64,000 nucleotides of DNA, taken from positions 576,140-640,139 of the forward strand of contig JACKQL020000031.1 of NCBI GenBank assembly GCA_018296165.2, written 5' to 3'. Below, piece by piece: positions 1-10,245 of this stretch. A program made the position numbers and the translations under genes. Under the pieces are notes generated by a model that was not told the origin of the DNA, searched no databases, and saw only the letters and a list, made by a program, of their open reading frames with translations. Every line of letters begins with the position of its first letter. The stretch's first letter is position 1. Origin of the DNA: Termitomyces sp. T153 (lineage: Eukaryota; Basidiomycota; Agaricomycetes; Agaricales; Lyophyllaceae).

Positions 1-280
1 GAACTATTAACTCCTATCCTCTCGCCTACCCATGCCTCAACTTGCTTGGTCAGCGAGGGCCTAGACCCTCTCCCAAATCCATCAAGCTGGGAAAACCGTC
101 TGTTGTTCCCATCTAGTCACAAGCATGGTGGTTACCATGCTATCATTGTATCACATGTTGATTGGTTGTTTGGGGGCAGCCTGACCAATAAAGCCTTCCT
201 AATCAATTATGTGTGGGCAGTGGCTTTCCGGCAGCATTGAAGAACCCATGTGGTGTCTAATGTGTTTTCCATACAGGTGC
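1..280. other. Unassigned sequence, relatively CpG-rich
   Basis: No gene is recognisable. The only open frames are short and lack family motifs. Several CpG dinucleotides are present (near 24, 53, 90 and 229), unlike the following 2 kb, so this stretch has a different history from the Copia palindrome. On the minus strand it lies immediately 3' of the tRNA-like segment at 281-370 and may be the body of that SINE, but I cannot define its end. Confidence 0.4.
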
Positions 281-370
281 ACTCAGCCAGAGTTGAAACC
301 CCGACCTTGCACTTGCAAGTCAGGTGACCTGCTTTGGAACGTGATGGTGCCAGCTGAGCCACCGCACCCC
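281..370 (-). repeat. tRNA-derived SINE head (or degenerate tRNA relic)
   Basis: Read on the minus strand, the segment has an A-box-like TGGCTCAGCTGG (350-361) and a B-box-like GGTTTCAACTC (290-300), 49 bp apart in the order expected for an internal RNA polymerase III promoter. The start GGGGTGCGG resembles a tRNA acceptor 5' half, but I could not fold a complete cloverleaf, so a SINE head is more likely than a functional tRNA. It directly abuts the truncated Copia LTR at 375. It retains CpG, which suggests it is younger than its neighbour. Confidence 0.55.
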
Positions 371-374
371 TGAC

Positions 375-516
375 ACATGTGATTGAATTCAATAGAAAGA
401 CAATCACATTGATGTGATAAACTAAATAGAAATGAAGGAAGCACACTACACATGTGATAAATGAACTTGGAGTGAATGCTAATCATTATAGTAGAATGCA
501 ATAAGCAATTCTAACA
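375..516 (-). mobile_element. Truncated 3' LTR of the left Copia copy
   Basis: On the minus strand the fragment begins with the LTR terminus TGTTAGAATTGC (at 516) and keeps about 140 bp of U3. It stops abruptly at 375, where SINE-like sequence begins. Its mirror in the right copy continues to 6487. The polypurine tract expected before a 3' LTR lies just inside the element, seen on the plus strand as a run of C after 516. Confidence 0.8.
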
Positions 517-2495
517 CTCCCCCCCTGATTCAGTCAATCTCTAAGCTTGAATAAGCTTGTAAATGCCCATTTCTTGCCTGCAGAGTTCCACTTTAGGTAA
601 AGGCAGTGGTTTTGTGAGCAGATCTGCTGCTTGTTCTCTGTTCCAGGAATATAATGAGGAATGAGTTTCTGCTGATCAACTGCATCTCTGAGCCAATAGA
701 AGCTGAGGTTAAAGTGCTTCATTCATCCATGGTGTTCTAAATTCTTGGTAACACTGACTGCAGATTGATTGTCAATCAGCATGGAAGATGGAGCAGTAGA
801 AGAGTATCTCATTTCTTATAGAATATTCTGCATCCAGATGATTTCTTTGCTAGCTTTTACAGGAGCAATGTATTCTGCTTCAGTTATGGATAAAGCAACA
901 ACTGATTGAAGCTTGCTACTCCATCCAATAGCTCCACTATCAATTGTAGTCAGATAACCACTAGTAGAGCAGGCAGAATCAGGACAATCTCTATGTGAGG
1001 CATTACAAAATTTAGTAAAGAGTTGAATGCCAGTATCAGCATTAAAATGGAGTCTATAAATCCATTATGCCTTTATAATAGTGCAATAAATGTTTGACTA
1101 CAGCCCAATGCTTGGGTCCTGAAGAGAAATGGAAGTGCCCAAGGCATAAGACTGCATAAGCAATATTTGGCCTTGTTATAGTAGCCAAATACTGCAGTCA
1201 ACCAATTGCATTTAAATAAGGCACATTGCACATCTCCTCTTCTGCTTTATTCTGTGGTGTCATAGCTTTAGAGAGTTTGATTCCAGGTATCATTGGAGTA
1301 GGTAGATACTGGATTGCAATCACTCATTTTATAGTGTTCCAACATGTCAACAATTGTATTGACATTGTAAGAGTCAAAATAAAATGGTTAAAGCAGTCTC
1401 TGTGTATCTGAACTTCTAGAAGGAAGTGGAAAGCCAAATCACACCTTTTGATGTGCTTTTTGAGGTCATCAACTGCAGAGTCAAGTGCAGCAGTAGATTT
1501 GGAAGCAAGTGTAATATAGATGGGCATAATGATCTTGACTTCTCCTCTGACATAGAAATAGATAGAGTAGTCAAATTCAAGTCTTTTGAAGCCCATTGAT
1601 GAGCAAATCTGCAATGCCAAAGTGTCAGATCAGGTGGTAATGCACTGATAAGATGAGCAGACTCCATAATAGGTGCAGTGCAACCATCCAAATTAGCAGA
1701 ATTATCAAAGTTGATTGTAGCACAGAATAACTCTTTTCCATTCAACCAGAAATGCATAGCTTGTTTGTCAATGTGAATGTTGTAGCCTTTGTTTCTAGTC
1801 AAATATATATAGGACAAGAGATTATTTTGAAGTAATGGAACATGCAAGACTCTGTGGAACTCTCAAGACCAGATTTTCTTCCCATTTACAACTGGATAGA
1901 ATACAACTGTTTCAATCCCAGCTGAGTGAATAATGCTGTTTTGGCTAACCTGACTGGAGTGCAATAGGGAGCATAATTATGGACCTAATTTCAATGTGGA
2001 GTCATGTGGCAAGTGGCTCCCTGAGTCTATAATCCAATTAAAGTCAGCTTCAGGTTGTATAGGAAGAGAGGGATCTGAGTGATCTGGTAAACAAGTACTT
2101 GCATTTCCAGCAAATTCTGCATCATCTTTCTTGGACTTGTCATCATTGAAAGCTGTATTAGTTTGCTCCTGGCCCTTTTTGCCTGTTTTGTTGTGAGATT
2201 TTGTCTGCTGCTTTGCTTGCTGCTGAGCTGCTTTGTATTTGTAGCAATCAGCTTGTGTATGGCCTTACAAAATGCAAAAATCACAGGTAACTTTGGCTAA
2301 AGCAGCACTCATAGCAATTATAGCAGCAGCAGACTCATTAGAGTGACAATAACATTGTGTTTCTTCTGTAACAAAGGCCTGATAGATTTTGGCCTTGTCC
2401 AGGTCATTTTTGAGAAGGAGAGTGGATACAAATGCTGAGAAATCATCAGGAAGCACCCGCTATTGATGCTAGTTTATTGTCCAATTTGATATCAA
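517..2495 (-). pseudogene. Copia gag-pol deletion derivative, left arm
   Basis: Minus-strand remnant of a Ty1/Copia polyprotein. Recognisable in order are part of gag (2265-2456), a zinc-knuckle region ending in a stop (CDFCIL, near 2270), the protease-linked region (2027-2284), the GAG-pre-integrase segment with LWHCRFAH (within 1416-1847), then an abrupt jump to reverse transcriptase SMGFKRL (1324-1620) and RNase H (780-1020). The integrase and the reverse transcriptase N-terminus are missing through a deletion fused at TGATGA (1597-1602). The upstream end is fused to LTR U3 near 2495-2508, so leader and gag start are absent. Several stops are present. It cannot encode enzymes and is the exact mirror of the right arm. 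Confidence 0.85.
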
Positions 2496-2499
2496 AGTC

Positions 2500-2721
2500 T
2501 TTGTAATCAAACTGAATAGAAAGAGAATCATATGAAAGATACATGTGATTGAATTGAATAGAAAGACAATCACATGGAAGATACATGTGATTGAATTGAA
2601 TAAGATAATCAGATGGAAGATACATGTGAATAGAAGTGAAGAAAGGGGACTATACATATGATAAATGAACTTGGAGTGAATGCTGATCATCCATAGTAGA
2701 ATGCAATAAGCAATTCTAACA
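2500..2721 (-). mobile_element. Truncated 5' LTR of the left Copia copy
   Basis: Minus-strand LTR fragment whose terminus TGTTAGA lies at 2715-2721. It has U3 with about three copies of the hairpin repeat but lacks the TATA box, R, U5 and primer-binding site. Its inner end is fused to gag sequence near 2500. Confidence 0.75.
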
Positions 2722-2778
2722 CAGCATTCACTCCAAGTTCACTTATAGTCCACTTCCTTCATTTTTATTCAGTTTATC

Positions 2779-3050
2779 ACATGTATCTTCCATCTGATTA
2801 TCTTATTCAATTCAATTACATGTATCTTCCATCTGATTATCTTATTCAATTCAATTACATGTATCTTCCATGTGATTGTCTGTCTATTCAATTCAATCAC
2901 ATGTATCTTTCATGTGATTGTCTTTCTATTCAATTCAATCACATGTGTCTTCCATGTGATTGTTTTTTTATTCAATTCCACATGTATCTTCCATGTGATT
3001 CCCTTTCTATTCAGTTCAATCACATGGATTCTCCATGTGATTCCTTCTAT
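2779..3050 (+). repeat. 39-bp tandem hairpin repeats in LTR U3, about seven units
   Basis: Consecutive units of about 39 bp, each with CAATCACATG, a seven-base loop and CATGTGATTG or a decayed version. Translation in one frame shows the repeated peptide MYLPxDxLxxQFN every 13 residues, which confirms the period. There are no spacers between units. Other LTRs of the same family here carry fewer units, so copy number varies. Confidence 0.85.
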
Positions 3051-3053
3051 TCA

Positions 3054-3061
3054 TATATATA
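3054..3061 (+). promoter_or_regulatory. TATA box of the right Copia 5' LTR
   Basis: TATATATA lies at the U3/R transition just after the 39-bp repeats. The same motif occupies the same place in LTRs at 6336-6348 (+), 10390-10397 (-) and 15459-15466 (-). Transcription would be expected to start about 25-35 bp downstream, near the CACTCAGTTTCTGAC block. Confidence 0.6.
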
Positions 3062-3203
3062 GATAATGTAGAAGCCTGAAGTCCCCACTCAGTTTCTGAC
3101 TCTGGACGTTAGGTTAGTGTGTCACACTTCAATACACTCAGTTTCTGACTCTGGACTTCAGCTTTAGTGACTATTCAGTCCTGTGCTTTGCCTGTCTTTA
3201 ACA

Positions 3204-3220
3204 AGTTATGGGCCCTGACC
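3204..3220 (+). other. Copia primer-binding site of the half-tRNA type
   Basis: Directly after the LTR end (ACA, 3203) is AGTTATGGGCCCTGACC. GTTATGGGCCC complements the anticodon stem-loop region of eukaryotic initiator tRNA-Met (CCCAUAAC with GGG/CCC stem pairs) rather than the tRNA 3' end. This corresponds to the half-tRNA priming known for Drosophila copia. Confidence 0.65.
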
Positions 3221-3639
3221 TCTAAAGCTTTAGTCTGAAGTTTTTATCATTTTGATTTGCTTTGTGTCTGTGCTATAGTCCTTATAGTGGTTGCAGCTCC
3301 CTTTAGATACATAGACTCTGAACTATTGGGTAGTGACTCTTAAGTGGGGCTGCTTTATCTTGCCAGTGAAGCCTGACATGCCTAACTGGGAGGTGTTACA
3401 ATTGCAGAGTCTGCAGTTAGTTAGTTAGCTTTACTATACCTCACCTTCCTGCTACACCACTCCTGAGGACCTTACAGGAACCCTGCCAGTTTGACTTGAT
3501 TGTGGCTGTATTCCTTCTCGCACACTAGACCTTAGCACTCTATTATTGCTTTCAAAGCACTTTCAAACACATTTTTTGCTACATTCTGCAACTCCACACT
3601 TTATTATTCAATCTACACTCCAAATCACCTCTTCCAACC
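3221..3639 (+). other. Copia 5' untranslated leader
   Basis: Leader between primer-binding site and gag start. Its last 200 bases are almost identical to the leader of the fuller copy at 14932-15300 (minus). No gene is seen here. Confidence 0.6.
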
Positions 3640-6060
3640 ATGCCTACATCTATTCCAACCTTCACCAAACTCAATTCCCACAACTATAACTCATGGGTTG
3701 GTGAAATGGAAGCTTATCTCCACTCCCAAAATGCCTGGATACCTGACTATCTCCATGCCTTCTTTGGCTCCTCAACTCTCTAAAAAACCTACATCAGAAA
3801 AAAAAGAATAAAGAGAATGGTAGAAAGAGGCTAATGTTGCATCCGGTCTGATTTATTTGATGGTGGAGGATGATCAAAAAATCCATCTCAATGATTATAA
3901 AGATCAACCAGACAAAATGTGGGAGGCCTTGAAGCAGATCCACATGCAGCAATGCCCTGGCACACGCTTTAATGCCTATGATGACTTGTTCTCTATTAGA
4001 AAAGGAGAGGAGGAGAATTTGCAGACTCTAATCAACAGAGTTGAGACTGCAATGAAGAAAATCCAGAATTTGTGAAAAGACTTTGATATTGCCAAATTAG
4101 ACAATGAACTAGTGTTTATGGCATTAATAAGGGTGCTTCCTGATGATTTCTCAGCATTTGTATCCACTCTCCTTCTCAAAAATGACCTGGACAAGGCCAA
4201 AATCTATCAGGCCTTTGTTACAGAAGAAACACAATGTTATTGTCACTCTAATGAGTCTGCTGCTGCTATAATTGCTATGAGTGCTGCTTTAGCCAAAGTT
4301 ACCTGTGATTTTTGCATTTTGTAAGGCCATACACAAGCTGATTGCTACAAATACAAAGCAGCTCAGCAGCAAGCAAAGCAGCAGACAAAATCTCACAACA
4401 AAACAGGCAAAAAGGGCCAGGAGCAAACTAATACAGCTTTCAATGATGACAAGTCCAAGAAAGATGATGCAGAATTTGCTGGAAATGCAAGTACTTGTTT
4501 ACCAGATCACTCAGATCCCTCTCTTCCTATACAACCTGAAGCTGACTTTAATTGGATTATAGACTCAGGGAGCCACTTGCCACATGACTCCACATTGAAA
4601 TTAGGTCCATAATTATGCTCCCTATTGCACTCCAGTCAGGTTAGCCAAAACAGCATTATTCACTCAGCTGGGATTGAAACAGTTGTATTCTATCCAGTTG
4701 TAAATGGGAAGAAAATCTGGTCTTGAGAGTTCCACAGAGTCTTGCATGTTCCATTACTTCAAAATAATCTCTTGTCCTATATATATTTGACTAGAAACAA
4801 AGGCTACAACATTCACATTGACAAACAAGCTATGCATTTCTGGTTGAATGGAAAAGAGTTATTCTGTGCTACAATCAACTTTGATAATTCTGCTAATTTG
4901 GATGGTTGCACTGCACCTATTATGGAGTCTGCTCATCTTATCAGTGCATTACCACCTGATCTGACACTTTGGCATTGCAGATTTGCTCATCAATGGGCTT
5001 CAAAAGACTTGAATTTGACTACTCTATCTATTTCTATGTCAGAGGAGAAGTCAAGATCATTATGCCCATCTATATTACACTTGCTTCCAAATCTACTGCT
5101 GCACTTGACTCTGCAGTTGATGACCTCAAAAAGCACATCAAAAGGTGTGATTTGGCTTTCCACTTCCTTCTAGAAGTTCAGATACACAGAGACTGCTTTA
5201 ACCATTTTATTTTGACTCTTACAATGTCAATACAATTGTTGACATGTTGGAACACTATAAAATGAGTGATTGCAATCCAGTATCTACCTACTCCAATGAT
5301 ACCTGGAATCAAACTCTCTAAAGCTATGACACCACAGAATAAAGCAGAAGAGGAGATGTGCAATGTGCCTTATTTAAATGCAATTGGTTGACTGCAGTAT
5401 TTGGCTACTATAACAAGGCCAAATATTGCTTATGCAGTCTTATGCCTTGGGCACTTCCATTTCTCTTCAGGACCCAAGCATTGGGCTGTAGTCAAACATT
5501 TATTGCACTATTATAAAGGCATAATGGATTTATAGACTCCATTTTAATGCTGATACTGGCATTCAACTCTTTACTAAATTTTGTAATGCCTCACATAGAG
5601 ATTGTCCTGATTCTGCCTGCTCTACTAGTGGTTATCTGACTACAATTGATAGTGGAGCTATTGGATGGAGTAGCAAGCTTCAATCAGTTGTTGCTTTATC
5701 CATAACTGAAGCAGAATACATTGCTCCTGTAAAAGCTAGCAAAGAAATCATCTGGATGCAGAATATTCTATAAGAAATGAGATACTCTTCTACTGCTCCA
5801 TCTTCCATGCTGATTGACAATCAATCTGCAGTCAGTGTTACCAAGAATTTAGAACACCATGGATGAATGAAGCACTTTAACCTCAGCTTCTATTGGCTCA
5901 GAGATGCAGTTGATCAGCAGAAACTCATTCCTCATTATATTCCTGGAACAGAGAACAAGCAGCAGATCTGCTCACAAAACCACTGCCTTTACCTAAAGTG
6001 GAACTCTGCAGGCAAGAAATGGGCATTTACAAGCTTATTCAAGCTTAGAGATTGACTGAA
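3640..6060 (+). pseudogene. Copia gag-pol deletion derivative, right arm
   Basis: Starts with ATG at 3640 (MPTSIPTFTKLNSHNYNSW, matching the fuller copy), then is broken by frameshifts near 3740-3790. Gag continues at 3857-4324, with a stop after IQNL and another after CDFCIL inside the zinc knuckle. The aspartic protease is damaged at DSGSHLPHDS (about 4560). The GAG-pre-integrase segment (4742-4990) runs to LWHCRFAH and then joins reverse transcriptase SMGFKRL at TCATCA (4987-4992), removing 1888 bp relative to the fuller copy. The YIDD motif is also lost (MPIYITLASKS). RNase H (5570-5760) and C-terminal sequence up to 6055 remain. It is a non-autonomous relic with intact-looking LTR signals. 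Confidence 0.85.
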
Positions 6061-6072
6061 TCAGGGGGGGAG

Positions 6073-6487
6073 TGTTAGAATTGCTTATTGCATTCTACTA
6101 TAATGATTAGCATTCACTCCAAGTTCATTTATCACATGTGTAGTGTGCTTCCTTCATTTCTATTTAATTTATCACATCAATGTGATTGTCTTTCTATTCA
6201 ATTCAATCACATGTATCTTCCATGCAATTGTCTTTCTATTTAATTCAATCACATGTGTCTACCATGTGATTCCCTTTTTATTCATTTCAATTACATGGAG
6301 AATCCATGTGATCTCTTCTATTCAGTTATTTTATAGTATATATAGATAATATAGAAGCCTGAAGTCCTCACTCAGTTTCTGACTCTGGACTTCAGGTTAG
6401 GGTTCACACTTCAATACACTCAGTTTCTGACTCTGGACTTCAGCTTGAGTGATTATTCAGTCCCCTGTGCTTTGCCTGTCTTGGACA
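6073..6487 (+). mobile_element. 3' LTR of the right Copia copy
   Basis: Begins TGTTAGAATTGC after the polypurine tract AGGGGGGGAG (6063-6072) and ends TTGGACA at 6487. Contains three to four hairpin repeats, a TATA box (6336-6348) and two copies of the CACTCAGTTTCTGACTC block. Bases 6488-6492 (CAAAC) would be the flank, but no partner duplication can be tested because the 5' LTR is truncated. Confidence 0.85.
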
Positions 6488-6956
6488 CAAACTACAAATT
6501 TGAAGTTTGTTGTTTTTCAGCAATGACTTATTAGGTCATCAACAAACTATTCCTAGTTGTCTTGTATGCCAAAATTATATGGCTCTGGAATTGCCCAATT
6601 GGAAAACAGCATATCATTGCTGGCCTTATATGGCCATAGCCTTTGTTTCTGAGTGGCAACTCTGACATAGTTGGAAGTTTCATGATTCAACCCACTCAAG
6701 GCAGAGCTTTCTTGCTCTGCCTATTAGGATGTTAAGGTTTTTTGTCAAAAGGTACACTAGTGCATCTTTTTCAAGCTCAGAATCAGATTAACAACTCATG
6801 TCTGAGTTACATGTCTGGTAGATGCATGCTTCAATGATTGTGTCATGTGCTGTAGCCAGGTTCTCTAGACTGTTTCATTTCTCTGAGAATCACATAGTCT
6901 GACCTTTCTCAAATCATAAATGACATGTACTTGCTGTTCAATTTAAATGGTACATT
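6488..6956. other. Unassigned AT-rich spacer with one small hairpin
   Basis: No gene is recognised. A perfect inverted repeat AGGCAGAGC / GCTCTGCCT with a six-base loop lies at 6699-6722. Nothing shows that it acts as a terminator or processed RNA. Confidence 0.4.
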
Positions 6957-7264
6957 TGTCAGGGTGATCTCTGGAAGCAGTGGCTCAAGTCACACAGTGA
7001 GCAGAGGGGTATCCAAAGTATATTAGCAAAGTAGATGACAATACAACAGTAACTAAACACCTAGCAGAGGGGAATCTAAAGAGACTGCTTGGTGTGATGC
7101 ATTAGTAGGCAGCAGAGGCATGGAAACAGCTGTACAAAAGGCCAGAGCTACCCCTAACCCTAGGAAAGTGGTCAATGAGGTAATGCAGACAGTTTCAAGG
7201 GTCTGTGAAGATCTTCAGGAGTCTGGAACAAGCTGCAAAGGGTGAAAATAGAAGTACCCTGACA
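6957..7264 (-). mobile_element. 3' LTR of gypsy 1
   Basis: 308 bp bounded on the plus strand by TGTCAGGGTGA and ACCCTGACA. The minus strand reads TG...CA and is preceded by the purine tract AGAGGGAGTAA. It shares the motif GGCTCAA(G/T)CACAC plus a repeated GAGGGGnATCCAAAG block with LTRs at 27222, 52657 and 61355. The outer flank is ACATT (6952-6956). Confidence 0.8.
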
Positions 7265-7349
7265 TTACTCCCTCTATGTGGTGTCTTGACATGTGGAGTA
7301 AAAAAGGTTTGGATTGCCTGGTCTACTGGTGAGATAGGATAGATTCCCC

Positions 7350-10240
7350 AGATGGTGTGCAGTGCATCTGGTAATAAGCCCTGGAGTGTGCATGTTCTCC
7401 TGTGGTTCTCAGGAGATGTCCTTGAGTCTGTAACCTTTCCACTTTACCTTGTATTGCAGCCATTGCCAGAATAGATAACTATCCATCTTACTCTTTGTTG
7501 TTGTTGACCACCACTGGAGGTGGCAGAGGTGCTGGATGTCACCTTGGAATAGGATTCTTCAGGGCCAAAGTTTAGTTTGACCACATTGAACACCAGATAG
7601 AGCTGGCACATCCCTGCAGGGAGCTGGAGTTAGTAGGCTAGGGCCATACCTGCCATCCTACAGTGAAAGGTCTCAATTGGCAGTGCAAAAGCTTTTTTGA
7701 TGGTTAAGTGGTTGTAATATTGGAGGCATCCAGGTAGACTTGATTTTTGGGCTGGTATTTGAGTGCTGGAGTCCTTCCACAGTTGTAGTATTGCACCATG
7801 TCATCTTTTGCCTTTGCTAAAGCTGCTTGAGCTTCCTTCTGTGATCTCTTTATCCAGTCTACAAACTTGTTCACTGCTTCATCACCTAAAGGCTGGGCCT
7901 GGAGTTTGAAACCCATGCATGAGTGATGTCTGGTGTCCAGAAAAAAGAGCAAGACCTGGGTGGCCACATGAACATGGTTGTTGTACTAGAACTTAGTGTC
8001 ATAAAGGAGTTCATCCCAATTGTCCTGGCATTCATTGCAGAAGAGGTGGAGGTACTGCTCCAGCTCCTGGTTCAGCTGTCAGACTGCAGGTGGTAGGCAG
8101 TAGAGGTGTGGAGCTTCATGCCAAGTAGCTGGTGGTGAAGTCCACTATAAATTGTGGTCCCCAGTCAGATACATAGGCATTCGAGAGGCTATGGAGCTTC
8201 CAGACATTTCTCCAGTACTAGTTTGTGGTGCCCATGGCAGAGCAAGTGGTGTGAGTCAGAATGAAGTGTGCTCATTTGCTGTATAGGTCCACTACTACTA
8301 TGATAACATGATTGTCAGGGAGTTCTACAATAAAGTCCACCAAGTTGACACTCCATTACTCTGCAAGGACAAGTAGAGGATTTGTCCTGAGAGGAGGGGC
8401 TTGGTCCAGAGGCAAAGATTGCATGTACTAATGTCCCAATATATTGGGACATCTGAGGCCACTAGTAGTTCCAGGGTACTAGCTCCAGCATTTTTTATTG
8501 GCTGAAGTGTCTAGCAATCTGGAAGTCATGGTGTTGCTCTACAATCCTCTGGCAGAGCTCCAGAACATTGAGCACATAAATGCAATTCTAGAAAGTTAAA
8601 ATCTCATTCTAGAGGGCCCATTTGTCTGTGCAGACTAGCTTAAAGCCAGTAGTGCATCCAAATTTTAGTGCCCAGGCTGCCTGAGTGGTGAGTTTCTCCT
8701 GTCCCAGTTGCCCTGCCAGATGTCTCAGAGAATGTTCACCTCCACTCCTTCAACAGCTAGACCTTCCATGGCTCAGATTGCAAAACAATTCAGGCTGAAG
8801 GAGCATAATATTGCTATTGTCCTCTCCTTTGGTGCCATGGTCTGCTCTGTGGGACAGGGCATCTGGTTTTCCCATGCTTTGGCCTGGCTTGTGGTGCAGC
8901 AAGAAGTCAAAGTTGGCTAGATAGACCATCAGACTTGTTGGTGGTTGAGCTTCTTAGCCATCTACCAGTACTTGAGGTTCTTGTGATCTGTCCAGACCTT
9001 CCCACACACCTCCAGAGAATGCTGCCACTCCTTGAAAGACTGGATAATGGCCAACATCTTCCTGTTGTGGACCTTGTAGTCATGCTCTACTACATTTAGG
9101 CTCTTAAAATAAAAGGCCACTGGATGCTACTTCCCATCCTCTGGAGAGAGCACTGCCTCAGTGGCAAAGCCAGAGCTGTTAGTTTCTATCCAGAAGAGAT
9201 AGTTATCATCTGGAGGTAACTATGTGCTTGAGAGCATTCAAGGCTGTCTGCTCCAGAGGCCCCCAACTCCACACAACACCTTTCCTAGTGAGGTTAAATA
9301 GTGGGCATGAACCTCCAGTAGAAGTTTGCAAAGCCTAGAAAGGCCTGCACCTCCTTCTTGTTCTTGAGCTCCAGTCACTCTACAGTAGGTGTGGCTCCAT
9401 ACAAGATGATCAGGCTGAGATACTCAATCCAGGTCTGCTCAAACTTGCACTTCTCTGGTTTGAGGTAGAGCTGGTGATGATAAAGGTGTTCCAAGACAAG
9501 GCATGTGATCTGGCAGTGCTCCTCCAGTGTTTTGGTGTAGATGAGAATGTCATTGAGATAAATGCACACTACTGCATGGTCAGGCCATAGTGCTTCATGA
9601 ACTCCAAATCCAGGACAGTCCCATCACTCTGTTGATTAGGAGGGCAGTGATTCTGCAAGTTTGCTAAGTGTCCATAGTCTTGATTTTCATATTGAGGTGT
9701 AGTGAGTTTGTGGAAGGGCTTAAGGCCACTACATACTGCTGAGGCATTCAGCACTCCCAGGTGGGGCAGTGCCAGCAGATCCTAGCTGTCATTCCTTAAA
9801 GACAGACATGAGAACCTGTTAGTACCTAGCAATGGAGGCATACACCTTATCTGTTGCTTGACTAAAACTCCTCCAGCTCTGGGGTGATGCACAGGCACCA
9901 AAGTCAGCTCCAGTGCCAGTTCATCTAGTGACAGATGGCTGGCAGTGTTCTTTGCAGCCAATAGTTGCAGGAGGAGTTTCTCCTGCTCTGCTGTAAAGAG
10001 TAGCATACCTCTAAACCCAACAGGCAGTGTCATGTAAAATGCCTGGATTTCTTACATCTATAGCACAGCAGGGTGGTGCTGTATCCATGTCTATAGAAAT
10101 GCCCAGTGGCAAGGAGTGTGGTGTGAGGAGCAGGGGCAGGTGCTGGAAGTGCAGGCATGGGGTATTGGAGGCTGGTGACCAGAGTGGCACTGCATGAGGT
10201 GCACATAGCAGAGCTATGAGTTGCCACTAATCCCAGGCTA
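7350..10240 (-). pseudogene. Gypsy 1 gag-pol relic with chromodomain
   Basis: Reading the minus strand: a gag zinc knuckle CYRCKKSRHF (near 10040), post-knuckle gag-like RGMLLFTAEQEK (9782-10033), then reverse transcriptase palm CIYLNDILIYTKTLEEH (9375-9569), AFLGF tether region (about 9320), RNase H (8950-9200), integrase core with KLHTSTAYHLQSDS (about 8100) and VSDWGPQF (about 8165), integrase C-terminus VYLDASNI (7704-7967), and chromodomain YKVKWKGYRLKD (about 7430-7480). Protease and reverse transcriptase fingers are not found. The catalytic YLDD reads YLND, with Asn at 9552-9554, and its codon follows C, so a CpG to CpA change explains it. Many stops make it non-functional. Confidence 0.75.
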
Positions 10241-10245
10241 CCTTG

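Larger units (their letters stand above)
2722..3203 (+). mobile_element. 5' LTR of the right Copia copy, first 36 bp missing
   Basis: Compared with intact LTRs of this family, the first 36 bp (TGTTAGAATTGC onward) are absent and the LTR starts at CAGCATTCACTCC. It contains an expanded 39-bp tandem array, a TATA box, the duplicated CACTCAGTTTCTGACTCTGG block, and ends in ACA before a primer-binding site. It directly abuts the left copy's LTR terminus head-to-head. Confidence 0.8.
375..6214. repeat. Large inverted repeat of Copia derivatives, 2083-bp arms
   Basis: Positions 375-2457 and 4132-6214 are reverse complements with a constant coordinate sum of 6589. Every open frame on one arm has an identical mirror on the other (for example 534-722 and 5867-6055; 1416-1847 and 4742-5173), stop codons and frameshifts included. 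I see only two mismatches, both in the outer LTR part. The 1674-bp spacer (2458-4131) is asymmetric: the left copy has lost its R/U5, leader and early gag, and the right copy keeps them. Confidence 0.9.
6957..10245 (-). mobile_element. Gypsy 1: decayed chromovirus, 5' end missing
   Basis: Minus-strand Ty3/gypsy element with its 3' LTR at 6957-7264, polypurine tract at 7265-7275 and a scrambled gag-pol up to 10245, where Copia LTR begins. Its 5' LTR, leader and most of gag are absent. It belongs to the same family as gypsy 2 at the right end of the window, as LTR ends, the reverse transcriptase YLDDI[LF]IYTK region and a C-terminal chromodomain agree. Confidence 0.8.

Noticed and set aside
281..370. 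Functional tRNA gene
   Set aside because: The boxes are present, but acceptor and T-stem pairing are poor and the A-B spacing is long.
2779..3050. CRISPR-like array
   Set aside because: Units are contiguous without unique spacers, and the DNA is eukaryotic.
2781..3066. Repeat-peptide open frames across the LTR (MYLPSDYLIQFN type)
   Set aside because: Explained by the 39-bp non-coding tandem repeat, which is free of stops in two frames.
6699..6722. Perfect hairpin as a microRNA or terminator
   Set aside because: The nine-base stem is too short for a precursor, and there is no adjacent gene needing a terminator.
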